NCBI GenBank assembly: GCA_013298765.1
Contig: JAAFJA010000014.1
Span: 1-64,000, forward strand
Reading direction: 5' to 3'
Length of the DNA stretch: 64,000 bases
Source of the DNA: Betaproteobacteria bacterium
Lineage (GTDB): Bacteria > Pseudomonadota > Gammaproteobacteria > Burkholderiales > Casimicrobiaceae
The notes under the pieces were generated by a model that worked only from the letters and a program-made list of their open reading frames with translations, searched no databases and was not told the origin of the DNA. Below, in pieces: positions 18,238 through 26,282 of the stretch. A program made the position numbers and the translations under genes. Each line of letters starts with the position of its first letter. Position 1 is the first letter of the stretch.

Positions 18238-20187
18238 GTGGGGAAACCGTACTCAAAGGAATTAGATGCCTTTGACGACACCATTCGTTGGGCGGGACGG
18301 CAGGACGTAGAGACTCTAAAGCTGTTCCTCAATCGTTGGCGGGGTCATCACGGCGTAATTGTCGGCTCCGGCGGTTCGTACTCTTCCGCTCTGGTCGCTG
18401 CCCTTTTTCGCGAGTTAGCGCACAACTCGCCAACGTCACCTGTGACACCACTCGAATTTCTGTCGCTGGTAGGGCGGCTTGCACCTCGGACACTGCTGCT
18501 TTCAGCAGAGGGGAAAAACAAAGACATACTTGCCGCGGCGGAAGCTGCCGCCTCGTCCGATTTGGCCAGCGCCGTGCTCACACTAACTTCGGTGAACCCA
18601 CTACTTTTGCTTGCTAGTGAAAGCGGAGCAGCTCGAACATTTGCGTTCGACATGGACTGGGTGAAAGACGGATACCTAGCGACAAATTCGATGCTCGCGA
18701 TGACTCTTTTGCTATATCGATCATTTTTTGGAGACAACGCATTCCGAGACCTGTTGGTGTATCAATTGGATTCGCGACGAATTGCCTCGCGTCGATCAGC
18801 CTTAGCTGTGACTGGCTTCTTTCAACGGATCGGTCAAGGAAGCCTCCTCGTACTTTACGCGGCAAGTGCGAAAGCATTTGCAGTGGATCTTGAGTCGAAG
18901 CTATCCGAGGCCGCCTTAGCTACTGTCCAGATTACTGATCTGAGACAGTTTGCACATGGCCGACACCTGCAGCTCCAACTGCGATCTCCGACTCCTGGCG
19001 TTGTAATCGCGTTCGCGAAATCGGATCGCCCGCTGGCTGAGGCAACAGCGCAGTTGTTGCCTGACCCGGAAAGCTCACTAATGCTGGAGCTCGATGGTGA
19101 GCGTGAGGAAGATATAGCAGTAGGGGGACTGCTTGATGCGATGTTTGTTACGGAGGCGGTAGCTCGCAGGGCACGTCACGATCCCGGCCAACCTGTGGTA
19201 CCAGAGTTCGGGCGCGCGATTCACGCACTTGATCCTAGGTTCTTTTTGGTTGCTAGAAAAACGCCTGACATAGTTCAACTTGCTATGAATCGGAAGTCCG
19301 GCAACGACGCATTGGAGAATAGTGCAGAACGTGAAGATCTTCGGCGAGCCGCAGAAAGTTACCGTGAACGCCTTCAAGTTGCCAAACTCAAGGGGCTGAT
19401 CTGCGACTTCGACGGAACGCTCTGTAGAGCTGAAAATCGATTCAACGGCATGGAATCTGCGCATGTCGATCAAATATCTAAGCTAGCCCGGCTGGGGTTA
19501 AGCGTCGCGATCGCCAGCGGGCGAGGAGATTCGCTGTTCTCAAATCTCCGGACCTCAATAGCTTCGGATTTGCACGGCGCTATCACGGTCGGCTACTACA
19601 GCGGATCTTGGATTAGTACGTTAGACCAAGATTTTCAACAGCCCGAGGCAGATCCGGATTTTGAGTCACTTTGGCAGTGGTTGGCGAAATCGTCATACGC
19701 CTATCTGTGCAAACCATTAGCCGACATGTCGCATGGCGGCCAGTTCAGCATACGTCACGCGAGCCCGACTGCATGCGCGCGTGTTAGCACTGCAATCCGC
19801 GGCTGGATATTGGAAACCGGTAGGACAGGCTGGCGAGTCTTTTGGTCCGGACATTCAGTGGACGTATTAAATGGCTCGACATCCAAACGCAATGTTGTTG
19901 ATTACATGGCGCAGCATCGAGGAATTAATTCGCTCACGGAAATTCTTCGCATTGGCGATTGCGGCGACGAATTCGGAAATGATTTCGAGTTGCTCAATCA
20001 GGGGCTAAGCCTTAGTTGTGATCTAGTTTCCACAGATCTTCGATCCTGTTGGAACTTTGCTGCTGCGGGCAACAATCAGACCGAGGCGGCGATGTCCTAC
20101 CTTCGAGGATTGCATCGAGTAGGCGAGTTTTTTCGTCTTTCGATCAACCTTCAGCAGCGCCGCTTTGCCTTGATGGACAAGCCTTGA
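18238..20187 (+). CDS. SIS-HAD fusion protein
   Basis: A 649-residue fusion. Residues about 35-345 form a double SIS (sugar isomerase) module: GVIVGSGGSYSSALVA at 40-54 is the first phosphosugar-binding loop, and GSLLVLYAASAKAFAVDLESKL (from 201) the second. Residues about 383-630 form a HAD phosphatase: motif I CDFDGTL (nucleophile D390, acid D392), motif II ASGRG (426-430), a Lys in TSKRN (550) and motif IV IGDCGDEFGND (572-582), with a Cof-type cap between. All HAD catalytic residues are present. It probably acts on a phosphorylated sugar or nucleotide-sugar. GTG start; its stop overlaps the next gene's start as TTGA. First gene of a five-gene run. Confidence 0.82.
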   Translation: MGKPYSKELDAFDDTIRWAGRQDVETLKLFLNRWRGHHGVIVGSGGSYSSALVAALFRELAHNSPTSPVTPLEFLSLVGRLAPRTLLLSAEGKNKDILAAAEAAASSDLASAVLTLTSVNPLLLLASESGAARTFAFDMDWVKDGYLATNSMLAMTLLLYRSFFGDNAFRDLLVYQLDSRRIASRRSALAVTGFFQRIGQGSLLVLYAASAKAFAVDLESKLSEAALATVQITDLRQFAHGRHLQLQLRSPTPGVVIAFAKSDRPLAEATAQLLPDPESSLMLELDGEREEDIAVGGLLDAMFVTEAVARRARHDPGQPVVPEFGRAIHALDPRFFLVARKTPDIVQLAMNRKSGNDALENSAEREDLRRAAESYRERLQVAKLKGLICDFDGTLCRAENRFNGMESAHVDQISKLARLGLSVAIASGRGDSLFSNLRTSIASDLHGAITVGYYSGSWISTLDQDFQQPEADPDFESLWQWLAKSSYAYLCKPLADMSHGGQFSIRHASPTACARVSTAIRGWILETGRTGWRVFWSGHSVDVLNGSTSKRNVVDYMAQHRGINSLTEILRIGDCGDEFGNDFELLNQGLSLSCDLVSTDLRSCWNFAAAGNNQTEAAMSYLRGLHRVGEFFRLSINLQQRRFALMDKP

Positions 20188-21287
20188 AACACGAACTCGC
20201 ATTCAACCTCGTGGGTAAGCTTCTGGAATGGTCAGATGCTGCATTTGCTCGAGAATTCCGTGAGTTGCAACTTATGGTGGACCACAAATACGACAGCTAC
20301 CAGGGATTCCAACCTGCGACGCGTTTCCACGTAGCGTTGTTGAATTGGTTGAGCCAATTCCCCACCGTACAACAACGCCAAACCGCCTATCGTTTCGTTA
20401 AGGAACGATTGATCTTCGTAAGTCAGCGGGAAATGCACCATTTGGTCAGCCTGTTCTTACCGATCATTGAGGACCTCGCGCGTAAACGTGTTGCTCGCCT
20501 CCTCAAGATACCGTTGTTCGAGACATGGCGAGAACAAAACGCGTTGGCTAGGCTCGATTTGCTGCGGCGCAGAACCTTATACGTTGGACTAAGTGACGGA
20601 GCTCGCATAGACGTTTTCCGACGGTACAACGAGGGCCTAGTTTCAAATGAACAGGTGGTTGCGTTCAGTGAGATTAGCGCTGATAAATGGGAAGACTTGC
20701 AAAGCGAACTCTGGAAGAGCCTCGCGCTTTATGGCCCATCGCCGTACAAAGATCAGTTTGAGGCAGTGTGCTTGGTCGATGATTTTTCTGGATCGGGCTC
20801 CTCGTTGATTCGAATGCAAGATGGCAAATGGAAAGGCAAAGTACCTAAGTTCTACAAGGCTAACGAAGGTCGAATCGGAACTCAGTTGGCCGAAGGTTGC
20901 GCGCTCCACATACATCACCACCTGTCCTCCGATCAGGCGAAACGCCAAATCGAAGCGGATCTTCGTTTATTTGCCGAAACTCACCCAAAATTCACCTACT
21001 CGTGGTCGTTCTCTTATGTCTTACCTGCTGACATCGTTGTGCAAGCCGGAGATCCGGATGTTGACTTGATAGCGCTATTGAAAGACTGGTACGACAACAA
21101 AATTGAAGATGACCACACCGGGCGCAACATATGGTTTGGATACAAGGATTGCGGGTTACCGCTCGTCCTGGAACACAACACACCGAATAACTCTGTCGCA
21201 TTGCTATGGGCTGCTTCACCGAACGACGGGCGACCACGCATGAAACCCCTGTTCGCACGTCGAAAGCGTCACTCAAGCAATGGATAA
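20184..21287 (+). CDS. Phosphoribosyltransferase-like protein (PRTase-CE type)
   Basis: The frame is open from 20049, inside the previous gene; starting at TTG 20184 gives a TTGA overlap with the upstream stop and 367 residues. The segment AVCLVDDFSGSGSSLIR (194-210) matches the PRPP-binding loop of type I phosphoribosyltransferases, two acidic residues after a hydrophobic strand then a Gly/Ser loop. The N-terminal 130 residues are helical and the C-terminus has HNTPNNSVALLW (331-342), features I associate with the PRTase-CE family of predicted conflict systems. Product and substrate are unknown. It overlaps the ATPase gene by 8 bases. Confidence 0.75.
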   Translation: MKHELAFNLVGKLLEWSDAAFAREFRELQLMVDHKYDSYQGFQPATRFHVALLNWLSQFPTVQQRQTAYRFVKERLIFVSQREMHHLVSLFLPIIEDLARKRVARLLKIPLFETWREQNALARLDLLRRRTLYVGLSDGARIDVFRRYNEGLVSNEQVVAFSEISADKWEDLQSELWKSLALYGPSPYKDQFEAVCLVDDFSGSGSSLIRMQDGKWKGKVPKFYKANEGRIGTQLAEGCALHIHHHLSSDQAKRQIEADLRLFAETHPKFTYSWSFSYVLPADIVVQAGDPDVDLIALLKDWYDNKIEDDHTGRNIWFGYKDCGLPLVLEHNTPNNSVALLWAASPNDGRPRMKPLFARRKRHSSNG

Positions 21288-23199
21288 CCCCTTTAAGAAA
21301 CGTCGCACGGAGCTCATCACTGATCGGCGGACGCTACTTTCGCTCGTTAGTCCGACACCGATCGAAGAATTTTTTAGGCGCGATCGCGCGGACCTAATCG
21401 ATAAGCTCTCGATGGTGGTCGGAACACCGGGCTGTGGCAAGACCACTATTGCTCAGGTGATTGAGTTCGAGTCGCTAGCGACACTTTGTCTAGCAGGCAC
21501 TACTACGATCAACAAGGATTTGGTTGATGTCCTTACGATTAATGGGCTGATAAGGGATAGCGCCCCTACCGTACTGGCTCATCGCCTTTCCATGAGCACG
21601 AACTTTCGCGACATTTGGGAGTTGCCGTACCCAGAGCACACGCGGACTGCACTGCTGCGCGCTTTCGTGCAGTCAAAGGCCGTGCTGGGATGGTTTAGGC
21701 AGCTAGAGGGAATGGACGTTCCACTCAGCGACGTCGAAATTGTCATGGGCGCAAATTCTGACTCCGTAAGAGCGGTTACGGGTGCGGACGATCCAGTTAC
21801 TTTTCGGGAATATGCGCGACGCATCGAATTGGCTATTTTTCGCGTCGTTACCGCGCTAGTACCGCCAGACGAACGCGAAATGGCGGCCCAATTTTTGAAC
21901 TCTAGTTACGACGTATTCGAAACCCTCAGCGGAATTCGCCTACGGCAATGGTCAAATGCGACGCATTCGGCCGGTGTGCTTCTGCGCCCGATGATGATAG
22001 TGGACGACGCGCACGAGCTTCATCCAACACAGTTCTTGCAATTGCGCGACTGGTTGAAATCCAAAGCAATGGGGGTATCACGATGGTTAATGTGCCGACC
22101 AGACGTTGTTTCACCAGACGATTATCGCGACGCATTAACTAAGGAGACAATGGCTGAAGATGGCACGGCTCCAGGTTCAACGCGTGGACGTGACTATTTA
22201 CTTAAGTTAATGCAGTTGGGCGCATCGAACGATAAGAGGTTCAAGCCAATAGCAAGGGACATCGCCAATCGGTACCTTGCAAGTATCCCGGAGTTTGCAC
22301 GACGTGGCCTTATAGATTTGCGCCCTATGCTGGATCAAGGGGCTCCGAGCGTCCCCGATGGGCAAATAAAGCAGCTTTCGGAGCAAATTGACAAGTTGGC
22401 GAGAGATTCTCGGTTCAGCAGCTTGTTGGTCGATACGTTGCGAGCCCGAGTTCCTGCCAGTGCACGGCCTGATGAAGTGATCGCTACCCTTCGCGTTTTG
22501 ATGCATCGCGAACGTAACCGCAGTCCTCAGTTAGGCTTGCTTCCAGATGACAATCTGCGCGCTGAACCGGTCACCGATGAGCGGATGGCCGGCTCATCGC
22601 TAATTGATGGTGCGCGCATTCAATTGATGCACCAGATTGACCGTCCGTACTACCACGGAATGGAGAAACTTACAGCCGCGAGCAATGCGAACATCGAGCA
22701 GTTCATACGGCTAGCGGGAACGTTAGTTGACGAGCTCTTGGCACGCATTATCCGCAACACATCGCCAGCTCTTACTCCGAAGGCGCAACATACAGCGTTG
22801 GTCAAACAAGCGAATCAGGTAATGAGCGAGTGGGATTTCCCTTACAACGCTGTCGTGCGGGAAATCGTAAACAAAATCGCAAGGCGATGTGTTGATCGCA
22901 CAATGTTGCCGAACGCGCCGCTTGACGACGGCGCGAACGCTATAGGCATACCTCAGGAGGAAATGGATCGGGTACTGCTACGATCGGAGCGTCTAGCGCG
23001 CGTGCTTCATTTTGCGTTCGCCTACAAGGCGCTGGTGTTTGTTCCTCAGTATCACTGTAAGAACAGGATATGGTGCCTCCTAGAATTAGGCGCGATACCC
23101 TGCATGGCGAACGGGCTCACACTCAGACGAGGCGGCTTTATTGAGGATACATTGTCGGGGCTTCAGTCGATGCTGCCTACCGACGGAGTCGCGTCGTGA
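21280..23199 (+). CDS. P-loop ATPase (AAA/ORC-CDC6-like)
   Basis: A 639-residue ATPase. Walker A is VVGTPGCGKTT (46-56) and Walker B is RPMMIVDDAHEL (236-247), preceded by an N-terminal EEFFRRDRADLI segment like that of ORC/CDC6-type or STAND ATPases. A helical C-terminal half of nearly 400 residues follows, with a Arg-rich region (about 400-430) and no nuclease or protease motif I can see. In the operon it would be the nucleotide-driven switch or scaffold. It overlaps the gene before by 8 bases and the gene after by 4 (GTGA), which indicates translational coupling. Confidence 0.78.
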   Translation: MDNPFKKRRTELITDRRTLLSLVSPTPIEEFFRRDRADLIDKLSMVVGTPGCGKTTIAQVIEFESLATLCLAGTTTINKDLVDVLTINGLIRDSAPTVLAHRLSMSTNFRDIWELPYPEHTRTALLRAFVQSKAVLGWFRQLEGMDVPLSDVEIVMGANSDSVRAVTGADDPVTFREYARRIELAIFRVVTALVPPDEREMAAQFLNSSYDVFETLSGIRLRQWSNATHSAGVLLRPMMIVDDAHELHPTQFLQLRDWLKSKAMGVSRWLMCRPDVVSPDDYRDALTKETMAEDGTAPGSTRGRDYLLKLMQLGASNDKRFKPIARDIANRYLASIPEFARRGLIDLRPMLDQGAPSVPDGQIKQLSEQIDKLARDSRFSSLLVDTLRARVPASARPDEVIATLRVLMHRERNRSPQLGLLPDDNLRAEPVTDERMAGSSLIDGARIQLMHQIDRPYYHGMEKLTAASNANIEQFIRLAGTLVDELLARIIRNTSPALTPKAQHTALVKQANQVMSEWDFPYNAVVREIVNKIARRCVDRTMLPNAPLDDGANAIGIPQEEMDRVLLRSERLARVLHFAFAYKALVFVPQYHCKNRIWCLLELGAIPCMANGLTLRRGGFIEDTLSGLQSMLPTDGVAS

Positions 23200-24248
23200 A
23201 ATTCGTCACCAGTCATGGCGACGACTGCCGTCAATTTTTTCTTGACTACGTAGTCAAAGACCGCAAGTGCCTCTACATCGGAACGCTCGGCTTTAATGAG
23301 TTGTGCCTGCACTACCCTCGCGTTCTTGCTGGCTTTCCGAATTTCGACTTCTTATTCCTCGTCGAAGAACGTCCGGAAGTTTCCGAAATACTTAAGCGTT
23401 CGGCGCAGCGCAACAAGGACGTACTCATCCAAGCGTTGACTCACCGGAGTCTTCGCTTTGAAAATGTACCGATCGTGGCTGACGACACAGCTAACGTTGC
23501 GGGACGTCGCGCGACCCGTGTATGCCAATCAGCGCTGTCTAACGGCTACTCAGATGTTTTCGTCGACGCCAGCGCGATGTCACGCGGCGTCTGCTTTCCG
23601 ATCATAAAGCAAGCTTACGAACGATGCAGGAGCGCGTTGGGTGTCAATGCGCACGTGGTTGTGGCTGGACGTAACAAGAGCAGCCTCCGTGTCGCATCGA
23701 TGTCAAGTGACGCTCCGCAGTATGTGCATGGATTTCAGTCCGACATGGACACCGACAGCGTTCGCAGCGCACTTAAGCTGTGGATTCCACAGCTGTCGGA
23801 GGGCTCCGCAACGTCACTCAATCGAATTCATCGAGCACTCGCTCCGGACGAATCTTGCCCGATCCTGCCTTTTCCATCTGCGGACCCTCGACGTGGCGAC
23901 TTGCTATTGCGCGAATTTCAGGAGCCCGTCCTGAACGATTGGGATGTCAATCTCCTTGACGTCATTTATGCTCATGAGAGCGACCCGACCGACGTTTGCG
24001 AAACAATTACGCGAATACACAAAAGTCGCGAGGAGTCGTTTGCCAGCTCTACGCCCCGACCAGCAAGAACAATACTATCTCCGACGGGCTCCCGGATAGG
24101 TAGCGTTGGAATGCTCTTGGCGGCGCTGAGAATGGACCTCCCCATCATGTACGAGGAAAGCATCGGATACACTTCGGCGCTGTCGGTCGTTCCCGAATTG
24201 TCAGACAATATTCCGGAGCATCTGTGGCATGTTTGGCTCACACCTTAG
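23196..24248 (+). CDS. Unrecognised protein of the five-gene system
   Basis: A 350-residue protein starting at a GTG that overlaps the ATPase stop (GTGA). The N-terminal part has a Rossmann-like alternation: DRKCLYIGTLGFNE, FLFLVEERPEV, then SDVFVDASAMSRGVCFPIIK near residue 125, where a strand ending in D.SxMxR precedes a helix; similar D-S-MPR-type turns occur in proteins of other predicted conflict systems. The C-terminal third is mixed. I cannot assign a fold or activity. Its place in a tightly coupled operon argues that it works with the ATPase as a sensor or effector. Confidence 0.7.
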   Translation: MKFVTSHGDDCRQFFLDYVVKDRKCLYIGTLGFNELCLHYPRVLAGFPNFDFLFLVEERPEVSEILKRSAQRNKDVLIQALTHRSLRFENVPIVADDTANVAGRRATRVCQSALSNGYSDVFVDASAMSRGVCFPIIKQAYERCRSALGVNAHVVVAGRNKSSLRVASMSSDAPQYVHGFQSDMDTDSVRSALKLWIPQLSEGSATSLNRIHRALAPDESCPILPFPSADPRRGDLLLREFQEPVLNDWDVNLLDVIYAHESDPTDVCETITRIHKSREESFASSTPRPARTILSPTGSRIGSVGMLLAALRMDLPIMYEESIGYTSALSVVPELSDNIPEHLWHVWLTP

Positions 24249-24282
24249 CCGTTGATCCTGAGCGTTCAATGTCGGTGATTTG

Positions 24283-25377
24283 ATGACAACGAATCGCCAT
24301 CGCATCGTCGGAGCTGGCTTGTTCGCGGTTGACGTTATCGTCCGTCCGGACGGTACTCTATCGCGGTGCGCATTGGGCGGATCAGCCGGAAACGTGCTTT
24401 ATATTCTTGGTGCATTGGGGTGGAATCCCACTCCGGTCGGCACGCTTGGCGAGGACGCCGCGGCGCAAGTTGTGCGAAACGAGTTTGCCAAAGTTGGCGC
24501 TGACTTGGATTACCTGTTAGAGCGGTCAAATTTCCGCACGCCAATTGTCTACCAGCATCAGCGGAGTGTGGACGGCGAAGCAACCCATCATTTTAGTTTT
24601 GTGTGCCCGATTTGTGGTGCTAGACATAGGCCGCATGCGGATGACGGCACAGATATTGCCATCAATGCGGCGAAGTTGCCGAAAGCGGTAGCTTTTTTTC
24701 TAGATCGCCCTACTCGAGTGGGTGTGGAGCTAGCTGAACTTTACGCTCGCAACGGCGCGCTGGTGGTGTTTGAACCGTCTACGGTTGGTGATGACCTCGC
24801 TTTGTTTGCTCGGGCGCTCAAGAGCGCGCGGATTGTTAAATACGCCGATGATCGAATAAGCGATCTATCGCACTTTGATCTGAGTGCTGTGTCAATCGAA
24901 ATTCAGACGCTGGGTTCCGCCGGGTTGAAATTTCGTGCACCCTCGCTCAGCAACGACTGGTTGCACATGGGCGCTTACTCCCTTCCATATTTACAGGACA
25001 CGGCAGGGGCGGGCGATTGGTGCACTGCCGGGATGATTTTCGAGCTTTTCAAAGCGGGTACCGCCGATGGCCTCGGCAGCGACTACAACACTCTCGTGCG
25101 CGCGTTAGCGTTTGGTCAAGCTCTGTCGACGCTGAACTGTATGACCGAGGGTGCACGTGGACTGTGCGCCGCCTGGTCTCCAGGTCAAATTCTTCGATCA
25201 GCACGAGAACTGGGGCTGGCGAGAGTACGCTCGCTGTATTCCGGAGAATTGGCGACGTCATCGCGAATGGTTGAGCCACGGCTTACATCTCTCTCAGGTC
25301 GAGTGAGTAAACCTTGGCGGCGCAGGGGTAGTGCTACGCTACAGACCGACCCGGGTTTGTGTTGTGGTTCGCCGTGA
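24283..25377 (+). CDS. PfkB-family carbohydrate kinase with Cys/His cluster
   Basis: Starting at ATG 24283 (GGTGA upstream), 364 residues. Ribokinase-like motifs are clear: GGSAGNVLYILGALGW (32-47) and DTAGAGDWCTAGM (239-251) with the catalytic base Asp 245. An insertion in the lid region carries CPICGARHRPH (108-118), a C-x2-C-x3-H-x2-H set that could bind zinc, which is unusual for this family. It should phosphorylate a sugar or nucleoside hydroxyl. The last gene of the run; its 3' end overlaps the convergent NADAR gene by 39 bases, and the tail after about 330 is low-complexity basic. Confidence 0.83.
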   Translation: MTTNRHRIVGAGLFAVDVIVRPDGTLSRCALGGSAGNVLYILGALGWNPTPVGTLGEDAAAQVVRNEFAKVGADLDYLLERSNFRTPIVYQHQRSVDGEATHHFSFVCPICGARHRPHADDGTDIAINAAKLPKAVAFFLDRPTRVGVELAELYARNGALVVFEPSTVGDDLALFARALKSARIVKYADDRISDLSHFDLSAVSIEIQTLGSAGLKFRAPSLSNDWLHMGAYSLPYLQDTAGAGDWCTAGMIFELFKAGTADGLGSDYNTLVRALAFGQALSTLNCMTEGARGLCAAWSPGQILRSARELGLARVRSLYSGELATSSRMVEPRLTSLSGRVSKPWRRRGSATLQTDPGLCCGSP

Positions 25378-25938
25378 TGACGTTGTTACTTTAGTCGATG
25401 CAGACGCAACAGTCTGGGGCTGACGCCGCCTGCCTTTTGCGGGCGAAATTGTTGAGCGGACTTCCATTAGCAATTGTCCCAGCATGTTTTGCCCCACCCC
25501 GTTGACCTCACCCCAAAGGCGATTTACGGCGTTGTTGACGGTGGCAGACTCCACTAGCCGCATTGTGCCAGTGCCGACCAAAAGATCTTTCAGATCTTGA
25601 TGCTGCGTGAATTTTGCAAGGAGCACGCCTCTCATTCGATCAAATTTGAGCGTTGACCAGTCCGGCGCGACATCCCAAACGTAGAGACCATGCGCGGCCA
25701 TGGCGAGTAGCGAGGGTGACGGCGCCGCCATTAGCCATTTACGGACCGCTACTTTTCTTGCCTTGCCAGCCTGATACGCGTGCTCGGCTGTCGGGAATAC
25801 TTCCCCCTCGTACATAAACTCCCGCTTATACAGATTGCTAAGTGCGCCATAGGGCTTCTCACTGGCACGGTAGAAACGGATCTCTTGCATTCGAACAGCT
25901 TTCGGAGGTGATGGGATGGTACTTGGTGGAGTTGGCAT
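25339..25938 (-). CDS. NADAR-family (YbiA-like) protein
   Basis: A 199-residue protein of the NADAR family, whose members are N-glycosidases; some hydrolyse riboflavin intermediates, others remove ADP-ribose from modified guanine. Visible motifs: FYRASEKPYGALSNLYKREFMYEGEVFPTAEHAYQ near residues 20-58 (canonical YGxLSNFY...WPTxEHxYQ), and a C-terminal LWGEVNGVGQNMLGQLLMEVR. The conserved Glu of TAEH is present. Its ATG overlaps the stop of the upstream HTH gene (TGATG), indicating coupling. The last 30 residues are Ser/Thr/Arg-rich and overlap the convergent pfkB-like gene. Confidence 0.83.
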   Translation of the reverse strand: MPTPPSTIPSPPKAVRMQEIRFYRASEKPYGALSNLYKREFMYEGEVFPTAEHAYQAGKARKVAVRKWLMAAPSPSLLAMAAHGLYVWDVAPDWSTLKFDRMRGVLLAKFTQHQDLKDLLVGTGTMRLVESATVNNAVNRLWGEVNGVGQNMLGQLLMEVRSTISPAKGRRRQPQTVASASTKVTTSSRRTTTQTRVGL

Positions 25939-26216
25939 CAGTTCAACGGTGTATTCGCGGTTGCGTGATTAGTCTCCCCGACTACGGCAGATTGCCAGAA
26001 CTGTAGAACTTGAGACACTTCTTCGGCTGGAAGTTGAGACAGTAGGTTTAATAGGGCAGTCATTCCCATTGGCGACGATGTGCCACGCATCCATTCGGCC
26101 AAAGCTCTATGACTCGTGTGAGCGAGCTCCGAAAGCTCCTTGCGGGTTAGCTGTCGACCCTGTTGAAGCTGCACTCGCAACTGGAGTTGCGTTAATGTTT
26201 TTTGTATTGGAGACAC
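25938..26216 (-). CDS. Small HTH regulator coupled to NADAR
   Basis: A 92-residue protein with a helix-turn-helix of XRE type: QQGRQLTRKELSELAHTSHRALAEWMRGTSSP (about 18-50). The remaining 40 residues form a helix that may dimerise. The start is GTG 26216, which lies in the left arm of a perfect 8-base inverted repeat (26209-26252), so it may regulate itself. It is translationally coupled to the NADAR gene and ends up 67 bases from the stop of the downstream tniQ copy on the same strand. Confidence 0.7.
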   Translation of the reverse strand: MSPIQKTLTQLQLRVQLQQGRQLTRKELSELAHTSHRALAEWMRGTSSPMGMTALLNLLSQLPAEEVSQVLQFWQSAVVGETNHATANTPLN

Positions 26217-26252
26217 AGTAAAATGAATATAACGTACTAAAAACGTGTCTCC
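26209..26252. promoter_or_regulatory. Inverted repeat over the HTH gene start (candidate operator)
   Basis: GGAGACAC at 26209-26216 and GTGTCTCC at 26245-26252 are perfect 8-base arms separated by 28 AT-rich bases. The left arm contains the GTG start of the HTH-NADAR operon on the minus strand; the AT-rich spacer would hold its promoter. Autorepression is inferred. Confidence 0.5.
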
Positions 26253-26282
26253 ATTCCATTAAAATGCGATACGCCGGTCGTG

